Shown in pieces: positions 33,317 through 43,600 of a stretch of DNA of 64,000 nucleotides. Location of the stretch: contig MCFL01000022.1 in NCBI GenBank assembly GCA_002102555.1, positions 1 to 64,000 on the forward strand. Direction: 5' to 3'. Positions within the stretch are counted from its first letter, which is position 1, and every line of letters begins with the position of its first letter. A model generated the notes under the pieces. It did not search any database, was not told the DNA's origin, and saw nothing but the letters and a program-made list of their open reading frames with translations. This DNA comes from Catenaria anguillulae PL171 (taxonomy: Eukaryota; Blastocladiomycota; Blastocladiomycetes; Blastocladiales; Catenariaceae). The translations under genes and the position numbers were made by a program.

Positions 33317-34690
33317 TCACAAGCCGCCGCCCGGCGCAAACATATCGCGATACTTTTCGAAAAACCACCCAACACTCTTGACCTCCCTTCCAGGCAACAA
33401 GGCCTTGACCTCGTCGTCAGGTGCCACACCATGGCATCCGCTGCCCGCGCGCCGCGCACACTCAAACACATCGAGCAGCACAGTGGCCAGCTGCGGCGTG
33501 ACGTTTTCCAAGCTCATGAGCAAGTTCCTTGCTTCCTGCCTCGAGATGGCCTCGAACCGGATTGGGTAGCCAAACGCCTTGGACGCCGCGGCTGCAAGTG
33601 CCGCGCCTGTCATGGGTGTGCGTGTAGTCAGGTGCATGATTTGCTTGAATTTGGGGCTGTTGTTGGGTTGTCCAGACGACTGGAAGATGGTGTGTGATGC
33701 CCAGATGGCGTCGTGCAGCGAGATGGGGATCAGTTCGCCTTGAGTGCCGATGGGCAGGCGCAACGCAGATTCATCTTCAATGTCTGGGGCGAGGTCCAGG
33801 AAGCGTTCGAGGGCAAACGACAAGCGCAAGATGGTGAGCTTGTTGCGTGAGGCGAGCGACGAGGCAAGTGCTGCTTGTTCGACGGATCGGTACCAGGAAA
33901 AGGCAGTCAGGTCGTCGGTGAGTGGGCCCTGGACGCCATTGCGCGACCAAATGACGGCGTGAGCGAGTGTCGAAGGAGGAGATGACAGGGCAGTGGCCAG
34001 GTCCGTTCCAGAGTGGTCGTGCATATCGGGCACCCACAGCAAGTAGATTGGTGTGGTGGCCGAAGTGAATGTGGCAACGGTCGAATACACGCGCGTCCAT
34101 TCTGCGGGCTGGCTGCGCTGTGTGTGCGTCAGCGTGATGGTGTGGCATCCCAGCCGTTTGACCAGCTCCGTGTATTGCGAATCTGGATCCGACACGGTGC
34201 AAAACACAGAGTACTCGTGGGCGTGCGATTGGGTCGTTGCAGAGCCCGAAATGCGCCCGCGCCCGCCCGTGGTGGATGCGCCTTGGTTCTGCTGAATAAA
34301 CATTGGATCCGTAGGTGCTGCGGGAGGGTATGGGTCGTTGAAGGACGCGAAATGGGACGTGAAGTCCTTGACGGCAATGTAGCCATTGAGTTTGTCGGCG
34401 TTGGTGATGAGGACGGCCGGCAGCGAGGCAGGGTCGCCAGGGTTTGCCACCATCTTGGAGGGATTCGAGAGCTTGGGCGTGGCTGTGGCCGCAGCTGCGG
34501 GGGCAAAAGCGGTCGCGAGGATAAGAAACGCGGCAAGGACGAGTGTCGCGCGACGGGGTTGGGTGGGAGAAGCGTGAGCGGTGGCAGAACGGCCGTGGCT
34601 GTGGCTGGCGAATGGTGTCGCGCGGCGGGCCAAGAATGAGGCGCTGTTCATTCTCATGGCCAGTGATCGATTGCTCATAGTGATAAACAT
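33317..34690 (-). CDS. NmrA-like atypical short-chain dehydrogenase with N-terminal membrane segment
   Basis: A single exon of 457 aa. An Arg/Ser-rich start is followed by one hydrophobic segment (LVLAAFLILATAFAPAAAAT, residues ~49-68), so the protein is membrane-anchored or secreted. The remainder resembles NmrA/NAD(P)-binding atypical SDRs: HAVIWSRNGVQGP, ALASRNKLTILRLSFALERF, QGELIPISLHDAIWA, AAAASKAFGYPIRFEAISRQ, and a final helix ending EVKSVGWFFEKYRDMF. The N-terminal glycine-rich GxxGxxG nucleotide motif of the family is not visible, only VFCTVSDPDSQYTELVKRL in its place, so cofactor binding is doubtful. NmrA relatives often act as redox sensors rather than enzymes; here this is inference. 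Several ATGs cluster at the start and the first is used. Confidence 0.65.
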   Translation of the reverse strand: MFITMSNRSLAMRMNSASFLARRATPFASHSHGRSATAHASPTQPRRATLVLAAFLILATAFAPAAAATATPKLSNPSKMVANPGDPASLPAVLITNADKLNGYIAVKDFTSHFASFNDPYPPAAPTDPMFIQQNQGASTTGGRGRISGSATTQSHAHEYSVFCTVSDPDSQYTELVKRLGCHTITLTHTQRSQPAEWTRVYSTVATFTSATTPIYLLWVPDMHDHSGTDLATALSSPPSTLAHAVIWSRNGVQGPLTDDLTAFSWYRSVEQAALASSLASRNKLTILRLSFALERFLDLAPDIEDESALRLPIGTQGELIPISLHDAIWASHTIFQSSGQPNNSPKFKQIMHLTTRTPMTGAALAAAASKAFGYPIRFEAISRQEARNLLMSLENVTPQLATVLLDVFECARRAGSGCHGVAPDDEVKALLPGREVKSVGWFFEKYRDMFAPGGGL

Positions 34691-34969
34691 CTTTTCATCA
34701 GCAGAGTGCGCTCATCATGCACCGGCTGCGCTGCGTATGTAAACGGAGGAAAAGTGGAATCCGGATGGATGCCGATCAACTGATGCGACAGACTTCGGCA
34801 CCTGTCTCAGCGCAGTGGCACGCTGTCATTCCCACCACAAAGAATAATCCGGGAGATTGAGAGGTTCCATTTCTGCTTCTGCCGACCACGCCTGTGTGTC
34901 TGCGAGGAAGAGGAAAACACAAAACACAAAACACAAAAGGAATGTCACGAGCAATGGTCCACTTCCGCT

Positions 34970-36260
34970 TCACTCTTCCAACAAGCCAACCATGGCCCTC
35001 TTGACGCCCTTGACCAAATCGGACAACTCGATCATTTCCGCCAATTGCAACACTTCCAACCACTCTGTTAACGAGTACTTGCCGGGATCCACATCGTTCT
35101 TGACAATGACCTCAGTGATTGCGTCTGGCCGCGGCAAGTCGCCATGGTACGGCACCCAACCAGTGTACATGTGAATGAGGCACGGAATGAATGCCTTGAT
35201 GGACCACGAGTCAAACGGGATTGGCTCAGGTGCGCTGCCACTGGCTGCGGCAGCTGTCCACTGAGGCTCCTTGAACATGGTCATGAAGAACGGCGAAGCA
35301 TGTGCCAGTACAAGCTTGCACGCGGCGATAGTGGATCCGTCTTGGAACTGAAGCCGGCAGTCGCTGAGACCTGTGTCGTTGATGCAGTCGACGAGGTTGA
35401 GGGCACTCGAAAAGGATGGCGAAATGCGCGAGCCAGAGCGCGACTGGGACGAGGTTTGGCCCACAGGCAAGACGAGGTCGTAGACACAGTCCACAGTGAC
35501 ACTGAGCTGCTTGATTGCCCAGCGAGCATCCGAATAGTTGTCTGGGAATGCAAATGTCGACGTCACAACGGTACCCTTTTTCGGGTCTTGAACTGCCTTG
35601 GATGTCGGGCCAAGCGTTGGACAAGTGTCTTGGGTTCCAGTTGAGCTTGGGCGGCGCCGATACGAATGGTGAGACAGCTCCACTTGGAACGTCATCAGCG
35701 TGCACTGCGGCCACTTGGTCGTCCCCATTTCGCTGATACCCACAACAAGGTCAAGGAACTTGTTGCCTGCCGCACTGCTGCGAGCAAAGTAGTGGAGAAC
35801 CCCGAGGTTGCATTTTACTTGGCCCAAGTTGACGTTGAAGGTGTCGTCGCAGCCAAAATACTCTTTTTCGGGTGCTGTAATGAAAAACTACAAAACGGAT
35901 GATGTGGGTCAGCATCTTGCCTGGATGCGTCAAGTTCGAAGAAGGACGGACAGTTGCCATGACGATGTTACAATAGGTCAAGCATCAGTTTGATGGGTAC
36001 CCAACATGTCGGAATTCTGCTTGGAATTCAATGAGGAAAGAGCAGTTAGAGGCGCCGTGCCAGAGGCATGTCATGGAGGCAGCTGGTGTCGCGGACAAGT
36101 TTCGGACATTGGCTTTCTACGTCCACTCACCCTTGAAATTTGCCGTTGGATGCCTTCCAGCCCTCAGAGTCATGAAGGTAACCAAACTGCCGCTGTCATC
36201 TTCAGCAAATTGGAAATGTGCCTGAGGAGCCCTTGAATGAGTCGCCGATTGAACATTCAT
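34970..36260 (-). CDS. BTB/POZ domain protein
   Basis: Join on the minus strand: 36131..36260, 34970..35874 (344 aa). The N-terminal half (FAEDDSGSLVTFMTLRAG, then FGCDDTFNVNLGQVKCNLGV) is beta-rich and sits where BTB proteins often carry a MATH-like substrate-binding domain, though sequence match is weak. The BTB fold follows: GLSDCRLQFQDGSTIAACKL, LAHASPFFMTMFKE, PFDSWSIKAFIPCLIHMYTG, and LQLAEMIELSDLVKGVKRAM. Such proteins commonly serve as Cullin-3 adaptors; that role is inferred. The first intron (35875-36130, 256 nt) is longer than most here but joins in frame with a perfect GTGAGT donor and a TTACAG acceptor. Confidence 0.75.
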
Positions 36261-36799
36261 TGTGGATCAGACATAGATGGACAGCTTGATTTGGTGGCCG
36301 CGTGGAGCGCAGGGCATGGGGCGACGGCACCGAGATTGGTAGCGGGCGCCACAGAGACAATGTATGCGGATGGGCCGTTGAAGCCGGCAGCCGATGCGTA
36401 TGGAGGCACTGTTGGAGAAGGAGAAGAGTTGACCAACGCCGATTGCAAGGGTCTCAAGAGGAGGATTGATGTTGGAATGAGTTGGAGCTTCATTGTGATG
36501 CTGGCAGTCGCTTAATCATTGTATTGATGAAGTCAACCAGGTCAAGCGAATGAGCAGGCGGCATGCCCTCAGACTTCAAAACAGCCACAGGTCCGAGCCA
36601 TTATCATGAAGCTTTCAATGTTGATGTTGTTCAAAAGAAGGGGACCACTGTCACGAGTTACTTCCGACAGGTGTAAAACACTTGCGTTGAAAAGGTGGTG
36701 GATTCATGCCTCGCGCCAAACGACGGCGGGGGAGTCTCGAGATCGGATACGGTTGGATCAACAATTGCAGCAAAGCGGCAAAATGCAGGTATAACTGCG
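36261..36799. other. Intergenic region, no gene seen
   Basis: Both flanking genes are on the minus strand, so this span holds the promoter of the BTB gene and the 3' end of the DRC8 gene. No conserved frame was found. Confidence 0.4.
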
Positions 36800-37825
36800 T
36801 CACTCGATCAGTGCGAGGTAATCCTCTACAACAGTTGACATGCATTGAATCAAGTGAGAAGATGGCCAGAGAGTCAGCGCAGCGTTCTCCCACATACCAT
36901 ATGGAAACTGGCCGTCCTTTGTGGCGACTGTTGCAATCATTTCGTCCATCTCTTCATTTGACATGGGCTCACCCATCGATTTGAGCATTTGCTTGAGATA
37001 CTCGACGTCGATGAATCCGCGGCGGTCCTTGTCCAGTGCCTATACATTGGTGTCACGTACTCGGTTACCTGCGACGTCACGTTCTGAATGGCCACGGGTA
37101 CGCACCAGGAATGCTCGGTACAGCAAGTCATCTTCGTCCCTGGAAAGCTGCTTGTTGGCAATCAACGACCACGTTACTTGTATGAAGCGATCAAACGTCA
37201 TGCTGGTCGGCATCGCCGGATCCATGATTTGCATGACAAGTTCCTTGAGTTTGGCCTCGGACGGGTACACGCCCACGGCGCGCAAAATGGTGCCTGTTTC
37301 GCGAACTGCCAAGTCACAGCGGAAACCATGTGCGAATTGAGGAAATGTGCGACATGCTAGTTAAAGTAACGGAAAGGGCGTACTATCGCATGAGCCCGAT
37401 TTCGCCTTGTCAAACACGGCAAATGTTGCTTTGGCTTTCGTATAGAGATGCTTCTGATTGTCAGCGACATTGACGCCATCTGGATACAGCCTTGGTGCAG
37501 GTGGCTGCGGTGGAGCAGCCGCAGGAGCAGCGGATGACGACGAGGCGGCGTCGGACGGAATTGGTACTGCTACCGTGTCACTTGGTGTGATTGAAGCAGG
37601 AGCCGACCCTTCTGCCGTGGGAACAGCGACAACAGCTTCAGCAGTCGCGTCGGGCTGCGGTTGTGGTTGGGAATCACTTGTGCCGCCTGCAGTTGCTGGC
37701 GCGTCATTGCCGGTTGCAGGAAAAGCGGTTCCTGAGTCGGGCGTCGCCCCAGAGGCCGGCGCGGGCTGAGGATCAGTGGAGGAAACCGGAGCGGTGTCCT
37801 TTGCTGAGGGTATGGCTGATTCCAT
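36800..37825 (-). CDS. Dynein regulatory complex subunit 8 (EFCAB2-like)
   Basis: EF-hand subunit of the nexin-dynein regulatory complex that links outer doublets in motile flagella. Join on the minus strand: 37384..37825, 37106..37305, 36898..37039, 36800..36825 (269 aa). Residues 1-120 are Pro/Ala/Ser/Thr rich and absent from the ~160-aa animal proteins. The calmodulin-like part follows: FDKAKSGSCDIRETGTIL, LRAVGVYPSEAKLKELVMQI, FDRFIQVTWSLIANKQL, then LDKDRRGFIDVEYLKQMLKS, MGEPMSNEEMDEMIATVA and the final EDYLALIE. The order and the GEP-x-(S)-xEEM motif fit DRC8. The last exon encodes only the final eight residues and the stop. Presence of this gene is the best single sign that the organism makes flagellate cells. 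Confidence 0.83.
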
Positions 37826-38404
37826 GTTGCATTCAATGACAAGTAATAGTTGCGCATTGGGTGGATGATAACTATTCACGTTTGTGCGTAAATAATATGC
37901 AAGCACAACAGCGGGCGAGATTTAGCGAGGGATGCAAATCATGGCATCGATCATCTAGGTAGTATACTTGTGTACTAGGATGTGTCCCTCACAATAAGGG
38001 CAGGCTGCAACAAGCAACTCGTATCCATATCCAGGAACAAGTAACGACAAAACATGAACTGACTCAAACAATCCGACTTGGGAACACCCGTTGCTCCACC
38101 ACTAATCACTTCATCAACCAGCTTTGCACCCTTCTGTATACCTTGCAACTCACACCCACTCCGACCGACGTACGAAATACACGAGATGGCATATGTCAAG
38201 GTGAAGGTCAAGCAATAGTCAAGTGAGCAAAGAAAAGATTGAGTGGAGGTCAAGATACAATCAAAAGACAATGACATAGACCTCTTGGATAAACCACTTG
38301 CTCAGGCTGCGAACGTATTATTGGGTCATGGGCGACCCAGCGAGATCGGACGAGCGAGTGTCTGAGCAAAAGGCCAGAAACGAGCGGCATTGTCAGTAAG
38401 TTTA
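37826..38404. other. Intergenic region, no gene seen
   Basis: Upstream of DRC8 and next to repeat copy B. Frames are short, and I saw no RNA gene. Confidence 0.4.
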
Positions 38405-39700
38405 AAGAGACGACAACAAGAGAGAATTGCTGCATGTACCTTGCAAGAACTACTCAAGCGAATCGCCGAAGCACAATGACAAAGGTAGCCACAAGAACGC
38501 GGCCTGTCTTGTCCCATGCCCGACCCAACCACCCTCCGCCTGCCTTGGTCGGTTTACCCACGCGCAGGTCAACGTGCATTCGGGTTCCGTCAATTCCAAA
38601 AAGTCGATAACCAACTGCACGGCCTTGATGCACACTAGGGCAATCCATCAATGCATGCCGCCGGAACAGATGGTGCGCTGCCTTGTTTACCCACGCGCAG
38701 GTCAACGTGCAGACAATCTTCTTGGGTTAGGACCAACCCAGGGAACGAGCGTCGAGCGTCGAGCACCAGGACGGGATGACGGCGACCCATGGTGCAAACA
38801 GGTCGATAATCCAGAAAGGCGGACGCCCATTGACCAACCGACTTGGCGTGCGAATCAAGAGACCAAAACGGGGAGGCTCAGCATTGCCAGCGGGCTCCGG
38901 ATGCCGACGTGGTTCGGCAATGGATTCAATGGTCTTTTCGAGCCGAACGGACAGGATGGTCACCATGCGCGCCGTGCGCGGGCCAATGAGGAACGGGCAC
39001 ACTTGAGATTGATAGCGACAAGGTGCTTTTTGAGCGTGCCCGGACCGTGGGTGCCAAAGTCGTAGCGATGCGCGCGTCCACGTCCGAAAACGAAACAAGT
39101 ACGATGGCCGGAATGCAGACGCGTCACGAAACCCGGGAAGATGCCTTTTGCCGGCGAGCGCAGACGTGAGTTGGTGCGCGTATGAGAGCGTGGGGAAAGA
39201 GCATGGACCACGGATGGCCAAGTGGAAGAGAAGAATGGGCCGCTCCCACAAAGGACAGCACCAGTCGAGGCCAGATCACGACGAGGACGAAGGCGATGCC
39301 GCTTGTGCAGATGGGCTCAAGACCGTCAAGGATATCGGTTGTGTGTCATCGTGAATACGGCCAAATCTTGTACTTGTCGTGAAGGCAATGCAAAATGGCA
39401 CCAGAGGGATCGCGTGCAGGGAGCGGCCAGAGAGTCGGGCAGCGTGTCGGGCGGGTACGATGGGGTGGATTGCGAGGGGTCTGGGTGGGATAGAGTGTGG
39501 TGAGGGTGTGTGAAGAGCGGATGGATCTTGTGGATGCAATGGATGGATGGGAAGAGAGAAAGAGAGGTGGTTCCCACACTCGGTTGGCGACGCATATTTA
39601 TGTGACGCGTCCACAATGTGGAAGCGGAGTGGAAGCATGCAAGAAGCAAGGGCCTCCGATCCCGCTTCCGCCTTGCTTGTTTCTTCGCTGGCTCCGTTGG
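38405..39700 (-). repeat. Dispersed repeat family, copy B (inverted relative to copy A)
   Basis: The reverse complement matches 22443-23745 in order: GCGAAGAAACAAGCAAG, the TATA-like palindrome (39585-39619), long near-identical blocks through 39300-38750, the peptide-like segment DFGTHGPGTLKKHLVA near 39050, then two GTTGACCTGCGCGTGGGTAA motifs (about 38711 and 38577). Unlike copy A it has a single set of these end motifs. A small indel near 38985 shifts its coding-like frame relative to copy A. Confidence 0.75.
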
Positions 39701-40368
39701 CTCGCTTGCGATTGGTGGTGTGCGGTAAGGGATCCTGCTGTATTTCGAGTCAGACTTGAGATACGGGAATCGGCCAAGGAATTGGAGGAACTCAGCGCCT
39801 GTCTCCTTTCGGCCTGTTGTGCTCTCTGCCAGTATCCCGCAGACACCGGACTAAAGTCTAATCTCTCTTGAGCAAAACAGAAGAGTATCAGGATTGGATG
39901 ATGGATATTTGGTGTACGAATATTCAGGGATGTGTAAGTGCAATGAGGCGGTGCCTCTTCATCACGACACGGCAACAGCAACAAAACACTTCAAGCACAG
40001 TAACGGTCTGTGGGGGAAATTAAACGAAAACTCAATACTGCCACGAAGTGAGCCAATTCCGAAGCCGCGACCACCACGGTGAAACTGCCACTGACTCGGG
40101 CCTATAATCCTTCCAAAACAAAACCAACCAGCGATGCCTTTGCGAGTGTTCGTGATGCACTCTTGATAATGCGCCGGATGCGGTGGTCACCGGAAGACTT
40201 GAGTTGGCATAGCCAAGAGGACTGACAGCAATCCGCCAACAACTACGCGCCTCTCCTCAGCAAAGGCCACCAATTCCGCACGTAAGAAATTCTTGGTCAG
40301 AGTAATCCCATTCAACTTGTTCCTCGCAACATTTCCCACGGTGCTTCGTTGCATCTTCCATCGTTCAC
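39701..40368. other. Intergenic region; possible small upstream exons
   Basis: No long frame. The ATG at 40114 is followed after a few codons by GTGTTC, and a CTGACAG acceptor lies near 40228 with a GTAAGA donor near 40281. Together with the small frame at 40369 these could be exons of a short gene, but no join gave a convinc­ing protein. Confidence 0.3.
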
Positions 40369-40512
40369 ATGTACAACGGCTGGATGCCGACCGACGGCGA
40401 TTTGCCCAAGCCCGATTCGCTCGAGGACTTGATGGATGAGCACAAGGTTTCCCTCAAGGAGTATTCGCTGCAAGATTGGGTGGACTTGGTCAACTCGGCG
40501 CGGAATTGGTGA
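40369..40512 (+). CDS. Small frame, 47 aa, possible gene or last exon
   Basis: ATG at 40369 to TGA at 40512. The peptide begins MYNGWMPTDGDLPKPDSLED and continues as an acidic amphipathic helix (LMDEHKVSLKEYSLQDWVDL) ending NSARNW. Composition and codon use resemble real genes here more than the usual random frames, with G or C at most third positions. No family was recognised. It may be a short protein or the last exon of a gene whose 5' exons lie in the preceding 300 bases. Confidence 0.35.
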   Translation: MYNGWMPTDGDLPKPDSLEDLMDEHKVSLKEYSLQDWVDLVNSARNW

Positions 40513-40661
40513 GGGATGCAAAGAAGGAAATGATCAAGATTATCGAGGTGGAGTGAGCGACATGTCAGTCAAACGGGTCACGGTTGTTGAATGTATTTTC
40601 AATCGATTGTGCAAGATGTGACAAGACAATGCATTGGAATCAAATACAGGGAGCGTCACCA

Positions 40662-43600
40662 TCATTCGCCCGGCACCAACGTTGTCCCAATAAACCCAAC
40701 AATCTCGCGCAACAGCTCCATTCGATGCGCCTCGGCAATCTGATATATCACTAAGAGCTTTGTCCTAAACACACCCACTGGCACCGTCAACGCCAAGGCA
40801 CCCGAGCACGGGCAATACGGCGCCAAGTTCTCGCGCACAATCAACCTGCACTTTGTGCACACGAGGTCCTGGACTTGATGCGCCAACAGCGAGTTTTCCA
40901 CCAGCTCAATCAACTTTGCCTCGAGCGCCGCCATCGGGTACAGTTGCATGCACTCTGGACACTTCCAGCCCTTCTCGTCGGCCACCACCTCACGCGTCAA
41001 GTCCACGTCGCGCGTGTACTGGCACGCCGTGCACATGACCTGTGGCACGACAATCGGCAAGCACGGATTGGCAAACTGTGCTTCGGGCGCAAACTCGCGC
41101 ACCTTGATCAGGTCGAGTGCGTTGCGGCGCAGAATCATGACGGGTGTTTCCACTGTGGCGTCCAATCCGAGAATGGTCACGAGCGACTTGACAAACTCGA
41201 GCGTGGGCGAGCGGCGTTTGGCGACCGTGTTACTCGTATTGTCCACGGTAATTGTGGTCAAGGCACCGGGCATGTCGGGGAACTGAACGCCATCCACACC
41301 ATGCTCTGCACGTTGATACTTTGGCAAGAGCGAGAGCAATCGCGGCGTCAGCGTGGATCGGATGAGTTGAGACTTGAACTTGATTTCGGCGTCTGATACC
41401 ATCGAGTCGGGTGACCCGCTGGCAGACGCGGCGGCCAAGGAGGCGGACGGACCCGACTTGAGATGAGCTGTTCGGAAGCTGGAGACTTCGGCAAAGTAAA
41501 AGTGCAGCAGCTCCTCGAGTCCTGCGGCCATGGCGTCGGGCAAGTAGTCGGCAATGTTCCAACGCATCACCATCTGTGTTTGCACACCACCATGCTTGTC
41601 GGCTCCATCGACCATCATCATGTCCTCCTCATCCCCAGCACCGGCTCCATGACCAGCGGCCGCTGCTGCTGCTGCCGCAATCAATTCGGGATTGTCCAAG
41701 ATCTGCTCGCCGGCATAGTTGAATGGATCCATCCATGTCAACGGGAACCACGTCATGGACGGCATGAGCGACAGAGCGGTAAACTGTGGCATCTCGACCA
41801 AGTGGGACACGAGGAAATCCACATAGGCCCGAGCTTGGTTGAGACTGGTCTTTGGCGTGTGCACAATGAGCCTCGAAAACGATGCATAGACGACCGTGGC
41901 ATTGAGCTTGGTCAGGTCGGTGATGAGTGCCATGAAGGCACGCTTCATTTGGTTGAAGACGATGAAGGTGGCGTGCGGGTCGTACAAGAGTGCGTTGGGC
42001 GTCGTGAGCCAGCGGTAAACATGACTAAGGACGTCGTCCATGGACGGGTGCGACTGGACACGGAGACCGATCGAGTTGACGAGCGAGACAAGTGGGGCCA
42101 GTTGCGGCTCGGCACGGGCGACTGCTGGGTCCTTGACGGTCGATACACACAATCCAAACAAGTCGAGCTCTACCGTGACACCGGGATAGTACCCGGGGGC
42201 ATTGACTTCGGGGAACGGCCGGTGTGCATCAATCACAGCGTAGTGCTCGTCGTCTTGCCGTCCGCCGAGATCGGGCCGCAAATCGGGTGAGTACCAAAGA
42301 ACGCAATCGGCCTTGATCAGCTTGCGCGCCATCATGACATCCAAAGCAAACAAGATCCCGTCGGTCCCGAGATTGCCCACGGGTACTTGCGAAAACTGGG
42401 CGAGCTCCACCAATCTTGCCTTCCACGGCTTGAATGTGCGCAAATGGTGCAGCCACCGCTGGGCAATGTAGCTCTGCCAACCCAGTGCGGGCAAATCTGC
42501 CACATCGCGCGCTGACGCAGATCGAGTCACGGTCGGGAACTGTGCCAGTGCGTTCAAATGGCTTATTGCCGACGGCCGCGTGGATTGAATCGTGAGCAAA
42601 GTCGGTGCGGCGCGGCGCTGGTGCAGCGTGGCGAGGTGCTTGTTGAGAGCTTGCATCATGACCGACTCGCGTAGGAACGCCGTAATGCGGAAATCGACGT
42701 GCGGCAATTCGAGGTCCAAATGCCGCTGCCGCAACTCGGAGTATGCAAGCTCGATGCGGCCCATGTTGACGGATCGGGAGGGATCGCACACAAACATGTG
42801 GCACTCGACGCCGCCACGGAACGAGTACACGACGGCCATGTGCCGCTCGCCCGAGCTAAAGTGGTACAAGTACAAGTCATCGAGCGAGGTGTTTGGTCCC
42901 AAATAGGGCACAGCAGCATTCTGTGGAGCCATGCGCAGGTCGTCCCACTTGTGATGCGAGTTTGCCGTTGGGGCTTGAGATTGACGACGCTGGCGGTCCA
43001 GCATCCATTGTGCGCCAAAGTGAGCGATTGCACGGAAAGATCCAGGTACCCGCGTTTCGTACACGCCTTGGATTTGTGGGTGGGCAAACAGCTCGGTGAA
43101 GGTGGCCTCGTGCTTGACGTATTTTTGCTCGCCGACCGTGACTTGATACAAGTGTTTGGTCGGCGTGCCTCGCGGCAAGGTGCGCTTGGCGGGTTCGAGA
43201 GTGATGCCGCCGCCAATTGAGTCTGCTGGGAGCGCAAGTTCGGAGTTGATGAAGAAAGTTCGTGGCACGTCGACTGTAACTCGAACAAGCTTGTCACCGG
43301 CCAGGACCCAAACGGCGTGCGGCCCGCCCGGTGTCTTGGGTTCTTGCACTTGGAGCACTTGCCACACGGCCGACTCGAGGAATGCTTGCTGCTGCATGAG
43401 AAAACCTTGCACCGACGACGTGGGTCCGTGCGATTGTGATTGCGATCCCGACCCTGAGCCCGATCCCGTTGACGATGCCGACGGCTGTTGCGCTCGAATC
43501 TGCTCGCCCAACTTTTGACGCAGCCGCTGGTACCGCCACTTCATCTTTTCATACTTGAGCCACGCTTGGTAATCCTGGCGCGGATTAGGCACGGGCGTCG

